Origin: Streptomyces rhizoryzae
GTDB lineage: Bacteria > Actinomycetota > Actinomycetes > Streptomycetales > Streptomycetaceae
Assembly: GCF_023155275.1 (NCBI RefSeq)
Contig: NZ_JALMUV010000001.1
Coordinates: 248,001-312,000, forward strand
DNA length: 64,000 bases
Reading direction: 5' to 3'
Shown here: piece after piece, positions 8,695 through 16,296 of the stretch
Position numbering within the stretch: position 1 is the first letter of the stretch
Layout of the letters: the number at the start of each line of letters is the position of its first letter
Translations under genes and position numbers: made by a program
The notes under the pieces: model-generated
Databases searched by the model: none
Told to the model about the DNA's origin: nothing
The model's input: only the letters and a program-made list of their open reading frames with translations

Positions 8695-8888
8695 GTTCCT
8701 CTGGAGGGAGGGCCGCTGTTCCTGGAAGGACGGCCGGTCGCCCCAGGGAGGACGGCCGGTCGCCCCCGGAGGGCAGTCCGGTACCCCTCACCCCGCAGCC
8801 CCGTCCCCGCCCAAGGCCAGTCGTTCCCGAGGGGGAAGGCCAGCCGTCCCCAGAGGAAGGACCGGTCTTCCCCAGAGGGAGGCCCGCG
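8695..8888. repeat. Degenerate 22-bp tandem repeat array (seven units)
   Basis: Units begin at 8695, 8718, 8740, 8762, 8823, 8846 and 8868. Most are 22-23 bases long, with a 39-base interruption after the fourth. Each follows the pattern G-T/C-T/C-CC..GGAGGGAGG..CCGGTC; units 2 and 3 share GGACGGCCGGTC exactly. The period is not a multiple of three and no reading frame uses it, so it is non-coding. It fills most of the 400-base gap between the GNAT and lipoprotein genes. Confidence 0.75.
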
Positions 8889-8919
8889 ACGGGCCGGCCC
8901 GAGGGCCCGCGGCCGGGCT

Positions 8920-9447
8920 TCACATGGGCAGGGACCGGAGCCGGGCCGTGCCCGGGGGCCAGGCGGCGCCCTCCTGGAGCGGCGTCCACAGGGAGTGCAG
9001 CGGCATGCGTACCGAACCGGTGGGCTGTTCGACCCAGACGTCCCCGGGGACCTCCCGCCAGCCGAGCCGGGCGTAGCGGGCGACCAGCGGCGGGCGGCAG
9101 AACAGCAGGGCGTGCCGCGGGCCCATGGTGCGGGCGTGGGCCAGGGCGGCCTCGACCGCCCGGCGGGCCAGGCCGCGGCCGCGCAGGTCGGGGGCCACGG
9201 CCACGCCGCCGACGCCGATCACCTCGGTCTCGGCGCCCCCGAGGGCGACCGGGACGCGGCGCAGACCGGCATGGGCCACCAGGCGGCCGTCGAGGCGGAT
9301 ACCGAAGTGCTCCTCCTTGGGCAGCCAGGTCAGGCCCGTGGCGCTGACGCCGAAGGGGTCGGGGCCGTCGCCGAGGATCCCGGCCAGATGGGACGGGGTG
9401 AAGGCGTCGAGGCGGACGGCTGGCGGGGGTCCGGGGTTCGCGGTCAT
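8920..9447 (-). CDS. GNAT family N-acetyltransferase
   Basis: This 175-residue cytoplasmic protein has a single GNAT fold. The acetyl-CoA pyrophosphate loop is visible in VAVAPDLRGRGLARRAVEAA (R-G-R-G-L-A) at about residues 80-99, preceded by the beta strand VIGVGG. The final part, LVARYARLGWREVPG, is the usual C-terminal strand region. The substrate is not predictable. The ATG at 9447 is chosen over an in-frame ATG at 9465. It lacks a strong ribosome-binding site but has CATCAT six bases upstream, which may be a leaderless -10 box. The gene is followed by the 22-bp repeat array. Confidence 0.85.
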   Translation of the reverse strand: MTANPGPPPAVRLDAFTPSHLAGILGDGPDPFGVSATGLTWLPKEEHFGIRLDGRLVAHAGLRRVPVALGGAETEVIGVGGVAVAPDLRGRGLARRAVEAALAHARTMGPRHALLFCRPPLVARYARLGWREVPGDVWVEQPTGSVRMPLHSLWTPLQEGAAWPPGTARLRSLPM

Positions 9448-9510
9448 CCCCGCATGATGATCCACCGGGCGGCCGGCGGACAGCCCGGGGGCACGCCCGC
9501 CGGGCCGGGC

Positions 9511-10044
9511 TCAACCGAACTGGGCGACGTACTCCGCGAAGGGCGGAATGCCCACCTCGGCGCGGCGCTCGTCCATCCGCTCCGGGTCCCGGCAGGGCCA
9601 CGGGACGGGGGCGCCGTCCCGGACGCCGGCGATCTGGGTGCCGTAGATCTGCTCGCGGCCCTCGTTGACCAGGGTGCGGTCCTGGAGGAAGGCCAGTTCG
9701 CGGCGGCCGGCCAGACCGTCGGCGACGGCGCGCTCCATCAGGCGCAGCGCCCGGCGCTGGACGTCGAGTTGGCGGTCGGCGTGCTGGGCGATCAGCCAGG
9801 CGGCGCGGGCCGCGTCCGCGCCGAAGCGGTCCGCGGTCGGCCAGCCGTGGGCGTCGATGATCCCGGTGAGCCGGTCGGCGTGCCGGGCGGTCAGCCGGCG
9901 CCAGGCCAACTGCTCGGCGAAGTCGGCGCTGTTGGCGTGCGGGGCGGCGTGGTGGTCCTCGGCGGCCATGGCGGCCAGTTCGGAGGCGACCGCGGCGAGG
10001 TGTTCGGCGGGGCCGGCGGGGGGCTGCTGCGGGGCGTGCGTCAT
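9511..10044 (-). CDS. DUF6624 domain protein
   Basis: The 177-residue soluble protein matches the DUF6624 family: IDAHGWPTADRFGADAA, then AWLIAQHAD, FLQDRTLVNEGREQIYGTQ and the C-terminal VGIPPFAEY. The function of the family is unknown. The ATG at 10044 has GGAG at proper spacing. A 60-base GGTC microsatellite ends only 36 bases upstream of the start codon, inside the likely promoter or leader, so expression could vary with repeat number. The downstream GNAT gene (63 bases away) may be co-transcribed. Confidence 0.8.
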   Translation of the reverse strand: MTHAPQQPPAGPAEHLAAVASELAAMAAEDHHAAPHANSADFAEQLAWRRLTARHADRLTGIIDAHGWPTADRFGADAARAAWLIAQHADRQLDVQRRALRLMERAVADGLAGRRELAFLQDRTLVNEGREQIYGTQIAGVRDGAPVPWPCRDPERMDERRAEVGIPPFAEYVAQFG

Positions 10045-10079
10045 CCGTGCTCCAGAGGTGGCGGGCGACCCGGGTGCCG

Positions 10080-10139
10080 GGTCGGTCGGTCAGTCGGTCG
10101 GTCAGTCGGTCGGTCGGTCGGTCGGTCGGTCGGTCGGTC
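10080..10139. repeat. GGTC tetranucleotide microsatellite, 15 units
   Basis: Fifteen four-base units run without a break. Thirteen are GGTC; units 4 and 7 are AGTC. The tract lies between the divergent DUF6624 and Lrp-type genes, close to the DUF6624 start. Such a pure tetranucleotide tract is unusual in this genome type and is a candidate for slippage. Confidence 0.95.
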
Positions 10140-10380
10140 AACGCTAAAGGCGCGAATCGCCGCAAAAGATCGTTCTTGGGTACGGTGACGGGAGGGGTTC
10201 CGCGCGGGGATAATGGATCTGTATCCGGAAGGGTCACGGGCTCTTTCCGGGCTCGTTGCGGGCCCTTTTCGACCTCCGTCCCCGGCCCGCCCCTGAGGTG
10301 GCGGCCGGCCGTGCGCGGTCGTGCCGGATCGTTCCGGGCCGCCGCCGGTGAGCCGTTGACCGCAAGGAGGGCCTGCGCCC

Positions 10381-10869
10381 ATGGCCGTGGACGCGCTGGA
10401 CGCGAAGATCCTCGGGTTGCTGCTGGAGCAGCCGCGGACGAGCGTGCGGGAGTACGCCCGGGTGCTCGGTGTCGCCCGCGGGACGGTGCAGGCCCGGCTG
10501 GACCGGCTGGAGCGGGACGGGGTGATCACCGCCTACGGGCCCCGGCTCTCGCCCGCCGCGCTGGGCCATCCGGTGCTGGCGTTCGTGCACATCGAGGTGA
10601 CGCAGGGTCATCTGGAGGAGGTGGCCGGGGCGCTGGCGGAGGTGCCGCAGATCCTTGAGGCGTTCTCCACGACCGGCGGCGGCGATCTGCTGGCGCGGGT
10701 GGCGGCCCGGGACGCGGCGCACCTGGAGGACGTGATCCAGCGGCTGGTCAGTCTGCCGGGGGTGGTGCGGACGCGGACGGAGGTGGCGCTGCGGGAGCGG
10801 GTGCCGCACCGGATGCTGCCCCTGGTCGAGACGGTCGGCGGCGGGCCCGCCGGTGCCGCGGGCGGCTGA
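10381..10869 (+). CDS. Lrp/AsnC family transcriptional regulator
   Basis: The 162-residue protein has an N-terminal winged helix (residues 4-55: LDAKILGLLLEQPRTSVREY, then ARGTVQARLDRLERDGVI) and a C-terminal RAM ligand-binding domain (about 63-140) with the glycine motif FSTTGGGDLLARVAA. Lrp-type regulators bind DNA as dimers or octamers and sense amino acids or related molecules. The effector is unknown. The ATG at 10381 follows AAGGAGGG. The gene is divergent from DUF6624 and not next to an obvious amino acid gene, although an aromatic amino acid hydroxylase lies 1.4 kb downstream. Confidence 0.9.
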   Translation: MAVDALDAKILGLLLEQPRTSVREYARVLGVARGTVQARLDRLERDGVITAYGPRLSPAALGHPVLAFVHIEVTQGHLEEVAGALAEVPQILEAFSTTGGGDLLARVAARDAAHLEDVIQRLVSLPGVVRTRTEVALRERVPHRMLPLVETVGGGPAGAAGG

Positions 10870-10930
10870 GCGCACGTAGCGCACGTTCGGCAGGCGGGGC
10901 GGGCCGGGGCCGGCGGGGCCCCGTCCGCGG

Positions 10931-10965
10931 CCGGGGCCGGCCTCCGCGGCGCGGGCCGGCCCCGG
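10931..10965. terminator. Bidirectional hairpin between convergent genes
   Basis: A perfect 12-bp inverted repeat (CCGGGGCCGGCC at 10931-10942, complement at 10954-10965) with an 11-base loop sits between the ends of the Lrp-type and sugar-binding genes. It can serve both transcripts. Confidence 0.65.
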
Positions 10966-10972
10966 TGGTGCG

Positions 10973-12094
10973 TCAGAGCAGGCCGAGCGACTTGCACTCG
11001 GCGGCGACGGCCGGGACGCAGAGCAGGTCGGTACGGACCGCTCCGTCGCGGACGACGGTGTCCTTGAGGTTGTCCTTGGTGACCAGGGTGGCCTTGAAGA
11101 GCTTGGCGGGGACCCGGGCCCCGCCCGCACCGGCGGCGGTGGTCGGCGTGAGCGAGGCGGTGCTCTGCCCGCGCAGGAGCCGGTAGGCGATCTCCGCGGC
11201 GGTCTCCGCCTCCGGCCGGACCTCCTTGTAAACAGTGAACGCCTGGGTGCCGTCCAACAGCCGCTGCAAAGCCGGGAGTTCGGCGTCCTGGCCGCCCAGC
11301 GGAATATTCTTCAAGCCGGCCGACTTCAGCGCCTCGGCGATACCGCCGGCCATCCCGTCATTCGCCGAGTAGACCGCGTTGAAGCCTTGCGGGCCGCGGG
11401 AGTTGATGACCTCGCCCATGTCCTTCTTGGCGGTGGCCTCGGACCATTCGGGGATGTCTTTCTCGTAGACGATTTTGTGCACCTTGCCGTCGAGGACGGC
11501 GTGCGCGCCCTTCTTGAACGAGGGGGCGTTCGGGTCGTCCGGGGAACCGTTGAACATGACGACGTCGGCGGTGGCCGCGCGGGAGCCGAGCGCCTGGAGA
11601 ATTCCCTCGCCCTGGAGCCGCCCGATCTTCTCGTTGTCGTAGGAGACATACGCCTTGACGTCGCCCTCGGCGAGCCGGTCGTAGGCGATGACCTGGACGC
11701 CCTGACGTGCGGCGGAGTCCACCCAGGTCTTCGCCGCCCGGGCGTCGACCGGGTCCAGGACGATCACCTTGACGCCCTTGTCCACCATCGCCTCGAACTG
11801 GGTCCGCTGGGTCTCGACGCTGGAGCCGGCGTTGCCGTAGTCGACTTTGCAGGCGAGGCAGAGCGCGGCGATTCTCCGGGAAATGATGCGGTGATCGAAT
11901 TTCTCGTAGCGCGCGGATTTGTTCTCGGGCAGGAGGAGGCCGATGGTGTCCTTCCCCTCCGGTGCCGCCTGATGATCATTTCCGCAGGCCGCCAGCGGAG
12001 CGGCGAGGGAAAGCGTCAGTGCGCTGATGAGGACGCGGCGACGTATTGTTGCATTCGTCACATGCCGCGCGTCCATTGCCTTCATCGGCCTCAT
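10973..12094 (-). CDS. Sugar ABC transporter substrate-binding lipoprotein (xylose/ribose type)
   Basis: This 373-residue protein begins with a lipoprotein signal ending in LAAC (Cys37). It continues with the periplasmic-binding-protein type I fold of XylF-like proteins: TIGLLLPENKSARYEKFD, VKVIVLDPVDA, VQVIAYDRLA, VSYDNEKIGRLQG, and the hinge-region AVYSANDGMAGGIAEAL, then LGGQDAELPALQRL. Such proteins capture xylose, ribose or similar sugars outside the membrane. No ATPase or permease gene is adjacent, so it is an orphan binder. The ATG at 12094 is chosen because GGAGG precedes it by eight bases; a longer frame reaches 12172. Confidence 0.85.
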   Translation of the reverse strand: MRPMKAMDARHVTNATIRRRVLISALTLSLAAPLAACGNDHQAAPEGKDTIGLLLPENKSARYEKFDHRIISRRIAALCLACKVDYGNAGSSVETQRTQFEAMVDKGVKVIVLDPVDARAAKTWVDSAARQGVQVIAYDRLAEGDVKAYVSYDNEKIGRLQGEGILQALGSRAATADVVMFNGSPDDPNAPSFKKGAHAVLDGKVHKIVYEKDIPEWSEATAKKDMGEVINSRGPQGFNAVYSANDGMAGGIAEALKSAGLKNIPLGGQDAELPALQRLLDGTQAFTVYKEVRPEAETAAEIAYRLLRGQSTASLTPTTAAGAGGARVPAKLFKATLVTKDNLKDTVVRDGAVRTDLLCVPAVAAECKSLGLL

Positions 12095-12302
12095 GAAATG
12101 TACCTCCACACGGGGCCGCCCTGACTCGGCCCAGAATGGCTGAGTGAACGTCACCGGGGCCCGGAACGTCAAGAAACGAAGTCATAACGAGAGGAATCCT
12201 TGAACGTGTGTTGAGTTTCCGAAGGCGGGCACGTGCTACCGGCCCGCCGCGGCGCCCGTACGCCAGGTGATCTCCGCCCCGTTACGGGGCATGGTGCGAG
12301 CC

Positions 12303-13190
12303 ATGAGCACGGTGTGGCAGCAGACCCCCCTCTCCGCCGAGGGACGGATGGGCCCCGCGGACCAGCATCCGGGCCGCCGCGACCCGGACTACCGGCGGCG
12401 CCGGGACGCGCTGGCGGCCCGCGCCGCCGGCCACCGGGTGGGGACGCCCTACCCGGACGTCGACTACACCGAGGACGAACACCGCACGTGGCGCACGGTG
12501 CGCACCGCCCTCGTCCCCGCGCACCGGGCGCACGCCTGCCGGGAGGTGCGCGACGCCGCCGCGGACGCGGACCTGCCCGCCGAGCGGATCCCGCAGCACG
12601 CCGAGGTCACGCCCGGTCTGCGGACGCGCACCGGGTTCGCGCTCACCCTGGCCGGCGGGGTGGTGCCCAACGAGCGGTTCCTCGGGTCGATGGAGCACGG
12701 CTACTTCCACGCGGTGCAGTTCGTACGCCATCCGGCCGTACCGCTCTACACCCCCGAACCGGACGTGCTGCACGACGTGTTCGGGCACGGCATCCACCTG
12801 TCCTCGCCGCGCATCGCGGCGCTGTACCGGACCATCGGCCGGGCCGCGAACCGGGTCCGGACCGATGAGGCACTGGACATTCTCAGCCGTATCTACTGGT
12901 TCACCCTGGAATACGGACTGGTCACCGAATCCGGTGCACCCCGGGCTTTCGGGGCGGCACTGCTCTCCTCCTCCGGAGAGATCGCCGCGTACGGGAACCG
13001 GGTAGTCCGCGCACTCGATCTGCCGGCCTCGGCCGCCACGCCGTACCGGATTTCCGGCTATCAGCCCGTTTTGTTCGCCGCACGCTCCTTTTCCCACCTT
13101 GAGGACGTACTCGGCGCGTTCTGCGAGGAATTCGACGACGACACCGGCGCGCGGCTGGGAATCCCCCGGCTCTCCCGCGACCGGGGATAG
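12303..13190 (+). CDS. Pterin-dependent aromatic amino acid hydroxylase (phenylalanine 4-monooxygenase-like)
   Basis: The 295-residue protein is the catalytic domain of the aromatic amino acid hydroxylases. The iron ligands are His157 and His162 in HDVFGHGIHL and Glu203 in YWFTLEYGL. The preceding RFLGSMEHGYFHAVQFVRH corresponds to the family's substrate and pterin region. The enzyme would convert phenylalanine to tyrosine (possibly another aromatic amino acid) using tetrahydropterin and O2. There is no N-terminal ACT domain, as in bacterial members. No pterin-recycling or tyrosine-degrading genes are adjacent. The start at 12303 follows a run of alternatives (12267, 12291). Confidence 0.85.
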   Translation: MSTVWQQTPLSAEGRMGPADQHPGRRDPDYRRRRDALAARAAGHRVGTPYPDVDYTEDEHRTWRTVRTALVPAHRAHACREVRDAAADADLPAERIPQHAEVTPGLRTRTGFALTLAGGVVPNERFLGSMEHGYFHAVQFVRHPAVPLYTPEPDVLHDVFGHGIHLSSPRIAALYRTIGRAANRVRTDEALDILSRIYWFTLEYGLVTESGAPRAFGAALLSSSGEIAAYGNRVVRALDLPASAATPYRISGYQPVLFAARSFSHLEDVLGAFCEEFDDDTGARLGIPRLSRDRG

Positions 13191-13202
13191 CCCCGGGCCG
13201 CG

Positions 13203-13955
13203 TCATTCCCCGACCCGCACCAGTGCCAGGGTGATGTTGTCGGGGGCACCCGCCTCCAGCGCCGCCCGCCACAGCTCGAAGGCGGCCCGCGCGCCGTCGT
13301 GTGCGCGCAGCACCGCGCCGATCTCCGCCTCGGTGACCGGGTCGGTCAGCCCGTCCGTGCAGACGACGTACCGGCGGCCCTCGGTGAGCGGCACGGTCCG
13401 GACGTGCGGGGTGACCGCGCTGAACCGGGCCGCCCCGCCGATCGCCTGGGTCACCAGCGACGTGGTGCGCTGCCCGGCGGCAAGCGGCGGGCTGTCGTCC
13501 GTGCTCACCCGGCGCAGCCCGTCCTCGCCGGCCTCCAGCACCCGGCTGTCACCGACGTTGAAGACCAGGAGCCGCCCGTCCAGGACGACGGCGCCGGCGA
13601 CGGTGGTGCCCATCGCGGTCAGCGAGCGGTTGCGTTCGGCCGCCGCGTAGACCGCGCGGTTGCACCGGACCAGCGCCGCCCGGACGGCCTCCTCGCTGTC
13701 CAGTGCCGGTCCGAGCGCCGCCAGGTGCGCGACGGTCAGCGCACTGGCCACCTCGCCGCCCGGCTGCCCGCCGATCCCGTCGGCGACCGCGACCACCAGC
13801 GGGCTGCCCAGCGGGAAGACCAGGGTCTGGGGGTTCTCGGTCACCGTGCCGCACAGCGTCCAGGGGCCCGCCACCAGGCTGTCCTCGTTGTTCTCGCGGA
13901 CCAGTCCGGGGTGGCTGAGCGCCGTCACCGTGATGTAGTGCACCGCTGTGTCCAT
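13203..13955 (-). CDS. PP2C-family serine/threonine phosphatase
   Basis: The 250-residue cytoplasmic protein carries the PP2C metal-binding motifs in order: RENNEDS near residue 20, VAVADGIGGQPGGEVAS near 55, GTTVAGAVVLDGRLLVFNVG with GDSR near 130, CTDGLTDPV near 190 and the last motif APDNITLALVRVG. It should remove phosphate from Ser/Thr residues using two Mn2+ or Mg2+ ions. Single-domain PP2C proteins in actinomycetes commonly oppose PknB-like kinases. No kinase gene is adjacent. The ATG at 13955 has GAGGGAG upstream. The gene converges on the hydroxylase gene with a 12-base gap. Confidence 0.9.
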   Translation of the reverse strand: MDTAVHYITVTALSHPGLVRENNEDSLVAGPWTLCGTVTENPQTLVFPLGSPLVVAVADGIGGQPGGEVASALTVAHLAALGPALDSEEAVRAALVRCNRAVYAAAERNRSLTAMGTTVAGAVVLDGRLLVFNVGDSRVLEAGEDGLRRVSTDDSPPLAAGQRTTSLVTQAIGGAARFSAVTPHVRTVPLTEGRRYVVCTDGLTDPVTEAEIGAVLRAHDGARAAFELWRAALEAGAPDNITLALVRVGE

Positions 13956-14023
13956 CGCCGTCGCTCCCTCGCGTCCGCCCCGCCGGGTCCGTCACGGCCC
14001 GTCCGCCCTCGGGCGCCGGGGTG

Positions 14024-15157
14024 TCATCCGGTCCCCGTCCGGCCGCTCAGCGTGTGCCGCTGCATCAGCCGGGAGATGTCGTTGCCGGTGATGATCCCCA
14101 CCAGCTGCCCGGCGTCCACGACCAGGATCCGCATCCCGGTCCGCAGCGTCAGGCGGTCCATGGCCTCGGTCAGCAGCTCCTCCGGTGCGGCCACCGCGCA
14201 CTGGGACAGCGGGGTCGCCACGTCCCGGACCCGCAGGTCCGCGCGCTGCGCCGGCGGTACGGCGGCGAGCCTGCGGAGCTGGACGACGCCGCTCGGCCGG
14301 CCCTCGAAGTCCAGCAGCGGGACGGTGGAGTGCCGGGTGGTCACCGCCACCTCGTCGATGAAGCGCTGGACGGTCAGCCAGTCCGCGCCGGTCACCACGG
14401 GCGCCGACATGGCGTCGCCCGCCGTCACCCCGCGCAGCGCGGTCTGGAGCGCCGCGCGCCGCCGCTCGGAACCGGCGACGACCACGATGAACAGCCCGAT
14501 GAACGCCAGCCACAGCCCGCCCGCGGCGCCGCGCAGCAGCATCAGCCAGCCGACGGCCACCAGGACCGCGCCCATCACCTGCCCGCCGCGGGACGCCGCC
14601 AGGTCGGCGCGGTCGCGGTCGCCGGTGCGCCACCACAGGAGCGCCTGCACCACCCGGCCCCCGTCGAGCGGCACCGCGGGCAGCAGGTTGAACACGCCCA
14701 GGAACACATTGGCCCAACCCAGCCACACCAGCACCACCGCGGGCACCGCGGCCGTCGCCAGCAGGCCCAGCCCGAACCCGGCGCCCAGGGCGACGCCGCC
14801 GATCAGCAGGCTGGCCAGCGGGCCGCTGACGGCCACCGCGAACGCCGCGGCGGCGGTCCGCGGGCGCCCCATCCGCGTCATCCCGCCCAGCGCCCACAGG
14901 GTCACGTCCTCGACGGAGATCTGCTTGCGCCGGGCGATCGCGGCGTGCGCCGTCTCGTGCAGCAGCAGGCTGCCGAGGAGCAGGGCCGCGCCGACGACCC
15001 CGGCCAAGGCGTAGACGAGGGCGGAGCGCCCGGGGGCGATGACGGGCAGCGTCTGGCGCCCGAGGCCGTACGCGAACAGCACCACCAGCAGGGGCACGCT
15101 CCAATGCATGCGCAGCGGCACCCCGACCACATGTCCGATCCGGACCGAGCCGTTCAT
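14024..15157 (-). CDS. Site-2 protease family membrane metalloprotease with CBS domains
   Basis: The 377-residue protein has about six membrane segments in residues 15-235 and a pair of CBS domains in 240-370. The zinc site HETAH (His67, Glu68, His71) sits in a membrane helix. The second motif NLLPAVPLDGGR supplies the third ligand Asp. Members cut membrane-spanning substrates inside the bilayer, often anti-sigma factors. The CBS pair, with VVDAGQLVGIITGNDISRL near the end, is expected to sense adenine nucleotides. The substrate is unknown. The ATG at 15157 follows GGGAG. The PP2C gene is 68 bases further on in the same direction and may share the transcript. Confidence 0.9.
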   Translation of the reverse strand: MNGSVRIGHVVGVPLRMHWSVPLLVVLFAYGLGRQTLPVIAPGRSALVYALAGVVGAALLLGSLLLHETAHAAIARRKQISVEDVTLWALGGMTRMGRPRTAAAAFAVAVSGPLASLLIGGVALGAGFGLGLLATAAVPAVVLVWLGWANVFLGVFNLLPAVPLDGGRVVQALLWWRTGDRDRADLAASRGGQVMGAVLVAVGWLMLLRGAAGGLWLAFIGLFIVVVAGSERRRAALQTALRGVTAGDAMSAPVVTGADWLTVQRFIDEVAVTTRHSTVPLLDFEGRPSGVVQLRRLAAVPPAQRADLRVRDVATPLSQCAVAAPEELLTEAMDRLTLRTGMRILVVDAGQLVGIITGNDISRLMQRHTLSGRTGTG

Positions 15158-15435
15158 CGGCGTCTCCCGCCGGCCCGGGCACGGGATCCTGCGGGCGGGG
15201 CCTCGCGCCCCGCACTCCGCGGACCGCCCGGCGCGGCACTCACCCCCATTGTCGCTCGGGCCTCCCGCCCGCCGGACCGCGTGCGCCAGCGGTAGCGGCC
15301 CGCCGGTGCGGCTCTAACCTGGAAGTGCGGGCGCCGGGCGGGCGGCCGCCGGTGCGCGTCGCGTACCGCAACCGCGGGGCGCACCGCCACGGAGTCCCCC
15401 GCGGTCCGGCGCCGCGGGTACGGGAGGCGAGGGCC

Positions 15436-15723
15436 ATGGGGCGCAGCCATCACTTCCACCTCGACCAGGGCGGCCACTCGATCACCGTCAATATCGGTCC
15501 CGGCCGGGACGGCGAGATCGAACTCCTGGTCAACGGCAAGGTCGTCGCGTACCAGAAGGCGCACGGCACCGGCCAGAACCTCCTCACCGGCGAACTCCCC
15601 GACGACCCGGCCCGGACCTTCCGGGTACGCGTCCGCGAACCACGGCTCGTGCCCACCGCGCCCCGCTGCACGCTGGAGCTGGACGGGGTGGAACGCCCCA
15701 TGCCCGAACGCCACGTCGTCTGA
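15436..15723 (+). CDS. Small conserved hypothetical protein
   Basis: The product is 95 residues. It begins MGRSHHFHLDQGGHSITV and continues as alternating strands (IELLVNGKVVAYQKAHG, then FRVRVREPRL and CTLELDGVERPMPERHVV), so a small all-beta protein is likely. No family was recognised. The ATG at 15436 has GGGAGGCGA at ideal spacing; the frame stays open upstream to 15325 without another ribosome-binding site. It is divergent from the M50 protease gene. The His-rich start could bind metal, but nothing else supports that. Confidence 0.65.
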   Translation: MGRSHHFHLDQGGHSITVNIGPGRDGEIELLVNGKVVAYQKAHGTGQNLLTGELPDDPARTFRVRVREPRLVPTAPRCTLELDGVERPMPERHVV

Positions 15724-15732
15724 CGCCGGCCG

Positions 15733-16170
15733 CTACGCCTTGGTGCCCTGCGCCTCGACCAGTTCCTTGAACCGCTGGAGGTCGGTGCGGACGCCCCGCT
15801 CGATCGCCACCGCCTGCGCGAACCCCTGCGGGCCGCCGAAGAGTTCCCGGATCGCGCCCGGGTCGTACTCGAAGCGGGCCTGGAGCCGGGTGTGCTCCCC
15901 GTCGATGGGCAGCAGCGAGCACGTCCCCGCCAGATCGGGGCCGCTCATCGTCTGCCACGTCATCACGTTCTCCCGCTCCCGGTCGACGATCTCGATCTCG
16001 AATCCCTCCTCCTGGCCGGCCGCTTCCACGTCCAGATGCGCCCGCCGGCCTTCCGAGCGGGCGCCCCGGACACCGTTGAGGAACCGTGGATACGTTTCCG
16101 CGCGATGCAGGCAGTCCCAGGCGGTCCCGACCGGAACGCTGAGGTCGATGTGTTCTTCCAGAGTGCTCAT
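15733..16170 (-). CDS. SRPBCC (START/Bet v1-like) family protein
   Basis: This 145-residue protein follows the START-like pattern of actinobacterial polyketide cyclase or dehydrase relatives: HIDLSVPVGTAWDCLHRAETYPRFL at the start (shown here only in part as a family pattern), a middle strand VMTWQTMSGPDLAGTCSLLP, and a final amphipathic helix GVRTDLQRFKELVEAQG. These proteins bind a hydrophobic ligand in a deep pocket. The ligand is unknown. The ATG at 16170 has GAGGTG upstream; a longer frame to 16251 lacks one. It ends ten bases from the convergent small hypothetical gene. Confidence 0.8.
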   Translation of the reverse strand: MSTLEEHIDLSVPVGTAWDCLHRAETYPRFLNGVRGARSEGRRAHLDVEAAGQEEGFEIEIVDRERENVMTWQTMSGPDLAGTCSLLPIDGEHTRLQARFEYDPGAIRELFGGPQGFAQAVAIERGVRTDLQRFKELVEAQGTKA

Positions 16171-16296
16171 AGGACACCTCACAGCTCTGTGCCATGACCC
16201 CGCTGACCCTTCCAGGGTCCAACGCCGGACCACCGGAAGCGACCGGAGCAACCCTGGAGCGCACTGCGCCGGTCGCCCGCCCCTCCCCTGCGCCGC

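Noticed and set aside
8695..8888. Possible CRISPR array
   Set aside because: The repeats are degenerate and directly adjacent, without unique spacers of constant length, and no cas gene is present.
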